Of a stretch of 7,256 nucleotides of DNA, positions 6,036 through 7,256 are shown one piece after another. Under the pieces are notes generated by a model. That model was not told where the DNA came from, did not search any database, and saw nothing but the letters and a program-made list of their open reading frames with translations. Positions within the stretch are counted from its first letter, which is position 1; each line of letters starts with the position of its first letter. The stretch is taken from the NCBI GenBank assembly GCA_018383375.1, contig JAHAWW010000312.1, positions 1 through 7,256 on the forward strand. Reading direction: 5' to 3'. The DNA is from Prevotellamassilia sp. GTDB taxonomy: Bacteria > Bacteroidota > Bacteroidia > Bacteroidales > Bacteroidaceae. The translations under genes and the position numbers were made by a program.

Positions 6036-6071
6036 TTTGCTATGCTGTGTGATAATTATTAGTTACCTTTG
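6036..6071 (+). promoter_or_regulatory. dapF promoter
   Basis: TACCTTTG at 6064-6071 matches the -7 box TAnnTTTG fully and is followed by GCA. An upstream TTTG at 6036-6039 is 24 bases away, slightly longer than the 19-21 norm. Transcription would start near 6077-6080, leaving a leader of about 20 A-rich bases before the ATG at 6097. This also argues against the longer frame beginning at 6037. Confidence 0.7.
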
Positions 6072-6096
6072 CAACGTTTTAAGACAAAAACCACCT

Positions 6097-6951
6097 ATGA
6101 GTCAAACCATCAAGTTCACGAAAATGCACGGCGCGGGCAACGACTACATCTACGTCAACACGCTCGAAACGCCGATAGACAACCCCGAAGCGCTCTCCAT
6201 CCTTTGGAGCGACCGCCACAAAGGCATAGGCGGCGACGGCTTGGTGCTCATAGGGCCGGCCAAGCACGGCGACTTCTCCATGCGTATTTTCAACAACGAC
6301 GGGTCAGAAGCAATGATGTGTGGCAACGCGTCACGTTGCATCGGCAAATACCTCCATGACGAAGGGCTTACCGACAAGACCGAAATCAAACTTGAAACAC
6401 TCTCGGGCATTAAAGTGCTTAAACTCCACATAGCCGACGACGGCCTCGTTGATACGGTCACCGTCGATATGGATACACCCAAAACCGCCGTCCCCGCCCA
6501 ACTGGCCACACCCGACGGCAGCCTCGTCGAAGGTGAGGTCACCGCCACCGACGGAAAAACCTACTGCGGCACCTTCGTCTCAATGGGCAACCCCCACTTC
6601 GTCATCTTCACCGAAGGCGTTGAGACACTCGACCTCCCCGCCGTGGGGCCAACACTCGAGTTTGCCACTCTCTTCCCCGAGCGTTGCAACATTGAGTTTG
6701 CCGAAGTCAGACCCGACGGCGACATCCGCATGAGAGTGTGGGAGCGAGGCTCCGGCATCACTATGGCCTGCGGCACGGGAGCCTGTGCCACCGCTGTAGC
6801 CGCCGCACTCACCCACCGCGCAGGGCGCAAAAGCCGAATCGTCATGGATGGCGGTACGCTCGAAATCGCTTGGAGCGAGACAGACCACCACGTCTATATG
6901 ACCGGACCGGCCACAAAAGTGTTCGACGGCACCATCAACATTCCAAAATGA
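6097..6951 (+). CDS. dapF: Diaminopimelate epimerase
   Basis: DapF converts LL-diaminopimelate into the meso form in the cytoplasm, the penultimate step to lysine and the source of the peptidoglycan cross-linking residue. The 284-residue product is full length. It starts with the typical FTKMHGAGNDYIYV, has GIGGDGLV (43-50), and carries both catalytic cysteines of this cofactor-independent racemase: C75 in NNDGSEAMMCGNASRC and C225 in GSGITMACGTGACA. GNPHFV and the WERGSG motif are intact. The start is the ATG at 6097, which puts the family motif at residue 7; the frame is open upstream to 6037, but that part precedes the promoter. The next gene, dapL, makes the substrate of this enzyme, so the two probably form an operon, with a 102-base gap holding a hairpin. 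Confidence 0.97.
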   Translation: MSQTIKFTKMHGAGNDYIYVNTLETPIDNPEALSILWSDRHKGIGGDGLVLIGPAKHGDFSMRIFNNDGSEAMMCGNASRCIGKYLHDEGLTDKTEIKLETLSGIKVLKLHIADDGLVDTVTVDMDTPKTAVPAQLATPDGSLVEGEVTATDGKTYCGTFVSMGNPHFVIFTEGVETLDLPAVGPTLEFATLFPERCNIEFAEVRPDGDIRMRVWERGSGITMACGTGACATAVAAALTHRAGRKSRIVMDGGTLEIAWSETDHHVYMTGPATKVFDGTINIPK

Positions 6952-6992
6952 AACAGCATAAAGAGCATGAAATCTGCCCCCGACGCCAATAA
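6948..6992 (+). CDS. Possible 14-codon mini-ORF between dapF and dapL
   Basis: An ATG at 6948 overlaps the dapF stop codon (ATGA) and opens a frame MKQHKEHEICPRRQ that ends with TAA at 6990-6992. The arrangement would allow ribosomes ending dapF to restart. The frame covers the whole left arm of the hairpin at 6960-7018, and its stop lies in the small AATAA loop at 6988-6992. It could be a leader peptide or simply chance; two lysines among 14 residues is not a lysine-attenuator signature. Confidence 0.2.
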   Translation: MKQHKEHEICPRRQ

Positions 6993-7018
6993 GGCGGCCA
7001 AGCGTTTTCAAGCTCTTT
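6960..7018 (+). promoter_or_regulatory. Long imperfect stem-loop in the dapF-dapL gap
   Basis: Bases 6960-6972 (AAAGAGC A TGAAA) pair with 7006-7018 (TTTCA A GCTCTTT): 12 of 13 positions match, with one A-A mismatch. A smaller hairpin CGCC-AATAA-GGCG (6984-6996) sits inside. The sequence after it is not U-rich beyond the stem's own T-run, so plain termination is doubtful; processing, stability control or attenuation between dapF and dapL are possible. Confidence 0.45.
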
Positions 7019-7053
7019 TCTCTATCCCCACATCGCGCTTAAACCATTGAGCA

Positions 7054-7256
7054 ATGACAACCATAAACGAAAACTTCCTTAAACTACAAAAAAACTACCT
7101 CTTCGCCGATATCGCCCAAAAGGTGGCGTCATATAAAGAGGCTCATCCCGAGGCCAACATCATCCGTCTGGGCATTGGCGACGTCACCCGTCCGTTGGCG
7201 CCGGCCGTGATTGAGGCCCTGCATCGCGCCGTCGACGAGATGGGCCACGGTGAAAC
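7054..7256 (+). CDS. dapL: LL-diaminopimelate aminotransferase, 3' truncated
   Basis: DapL uses pyridoxal phosphate and glutamate to turn tetrahydrodipicolinate directly into LL-diaminopimelate, bypassing the acylated route. Only the first 67 codons are in the window. They read MTTINENFLKLQKNYLFADI, then a KEAHPEAN segment, the hallmark IIRLGIGDVTRPLAPAVIEAL and EMGHGET, which are characteristic of the DapL N-terminus and serve in substrate and cofactor binding in the family. The catalytic lysine lies beyond the right edge. The ATG at 7054 has no Shine-Dalgarno and follows TTGAGCA; it gives the usual N-terminal length. The gene starts 102 bases after dapF and has no clear TAnnTTTG box of its own, so co-transcription with dapF is likely. 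Identification is from remembered family motifs. Confidence 0.93.
   Translation, partial: MTTINENFLKLQKNYLFADIAQKVASYKEAHPEANIIRLGIGDVTRPLAPAVIEALHRAVDEMGHGE

Larger units (their letters stand above)
5792..6096. other. Divergent, AT-rich intergenic region with direct repeats
   Basis: This 305-base gap separates the minus-strand glycosyltransferase from dapF. It holds both promoters' -7 boxes. From about 5935 on it is strongly AT-rich and contains two direct repeats: TTTTGAAAGTTT at 5953-5964 and 6016-6027 (63 bases apart, about six helical turns), and ATTATTAGTT at 6006-6015 and 6055-6064 (49 apart); the second copy of the latter runs into the dapF -7 box. I see no small gene or known riboswitch fold, and in particular nothing I can recognise as a lysine riboswitch. 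Confidence 0.6.

Noticed and set aside
6037..6096. N-terminal extension of dapF by 20 codons
   Set aside because: The added residues precede the family start motif, and the -7 promoter box lies inside this stretch.

Overview
The window looks like a chromosomal housekeeping segment of a Bacteroidota member, most likely of the order Bacteroidales and near Prevotellaceae. This rests on promoter motifs of the TAnnTTTG (-7) class, near-absence of Shine-Dalgarno sequences, the protein types (LptE of the CSVSYxFTG type, a diaminopimelate pathway ending in DapF and DapL) and the gene order. The genus is inferred from memory of related proteins, not from a search.

Layout. (1) 1-400: 3' part of queF (queuosine biosynthesis), cut by the left edge. 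(2) 401-1155: a 755-base stretch without a convincing gene. It holds repeated TGTGAC words, a tandem 11-base repeat, a perfect stem-loop, a consensus minus-strand promoter facing the empty region, and a plus-strand promoter for the next genes. (3) 1156-4056: a tight plus-strand cluster of a sigma-54 activator without receiver domain, lptE (overlapping by 17 bases), a TPR-type hypothetical gene and secG (overlapping by 8 bases), closed by a strong terminator at 4090-4148. A second promoter-like site lies inside the end of the TPR gene, so secG may also be transcribed alone. (4) 4240-4824: a six-helix DUF308/HdeD-like membrane protein. (5) 4856-5791, minus strand: a membrane-anchored family 2 glycosyltransferase, convergent with the previous gene. 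(6) 5792-6096: a divergent, AT-rich promoter region with direct repeats. (7) 6097-7256: dapF and the 5' end of dapL, which act in the same pathway to meso-diaminopimelate and lysine; a long imperfect hairpin and a 14-codon mini-ORF lie between them.

How it fits together. Most genes serve envelope building: LptE places LPS at the outer membrane, SecG assists protein export, the glycosyltransferase probably loads a lipid carrier with sugar, and DapF/DapL feed peptidoglycan and lysine synthesis. The sigma-54 activator sits first in the lptE-secG cluster, but its targets cannot be read from this window.

I found no CRISPR array, insertion sequence, tRNA or rRNA, and nothing that amounts to a new multi-gene system. 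The most interesting material is non-coding: the 401-1155 region with its unexplained minus-strand promoter, the dapF-dapL hairpin, and the promoter embedded in conserved codons before secG. The plus strand appears enriched in C over G and A over T, including in the stretches I checked under the minus-strand gene, which suggests a replication-strand effect.
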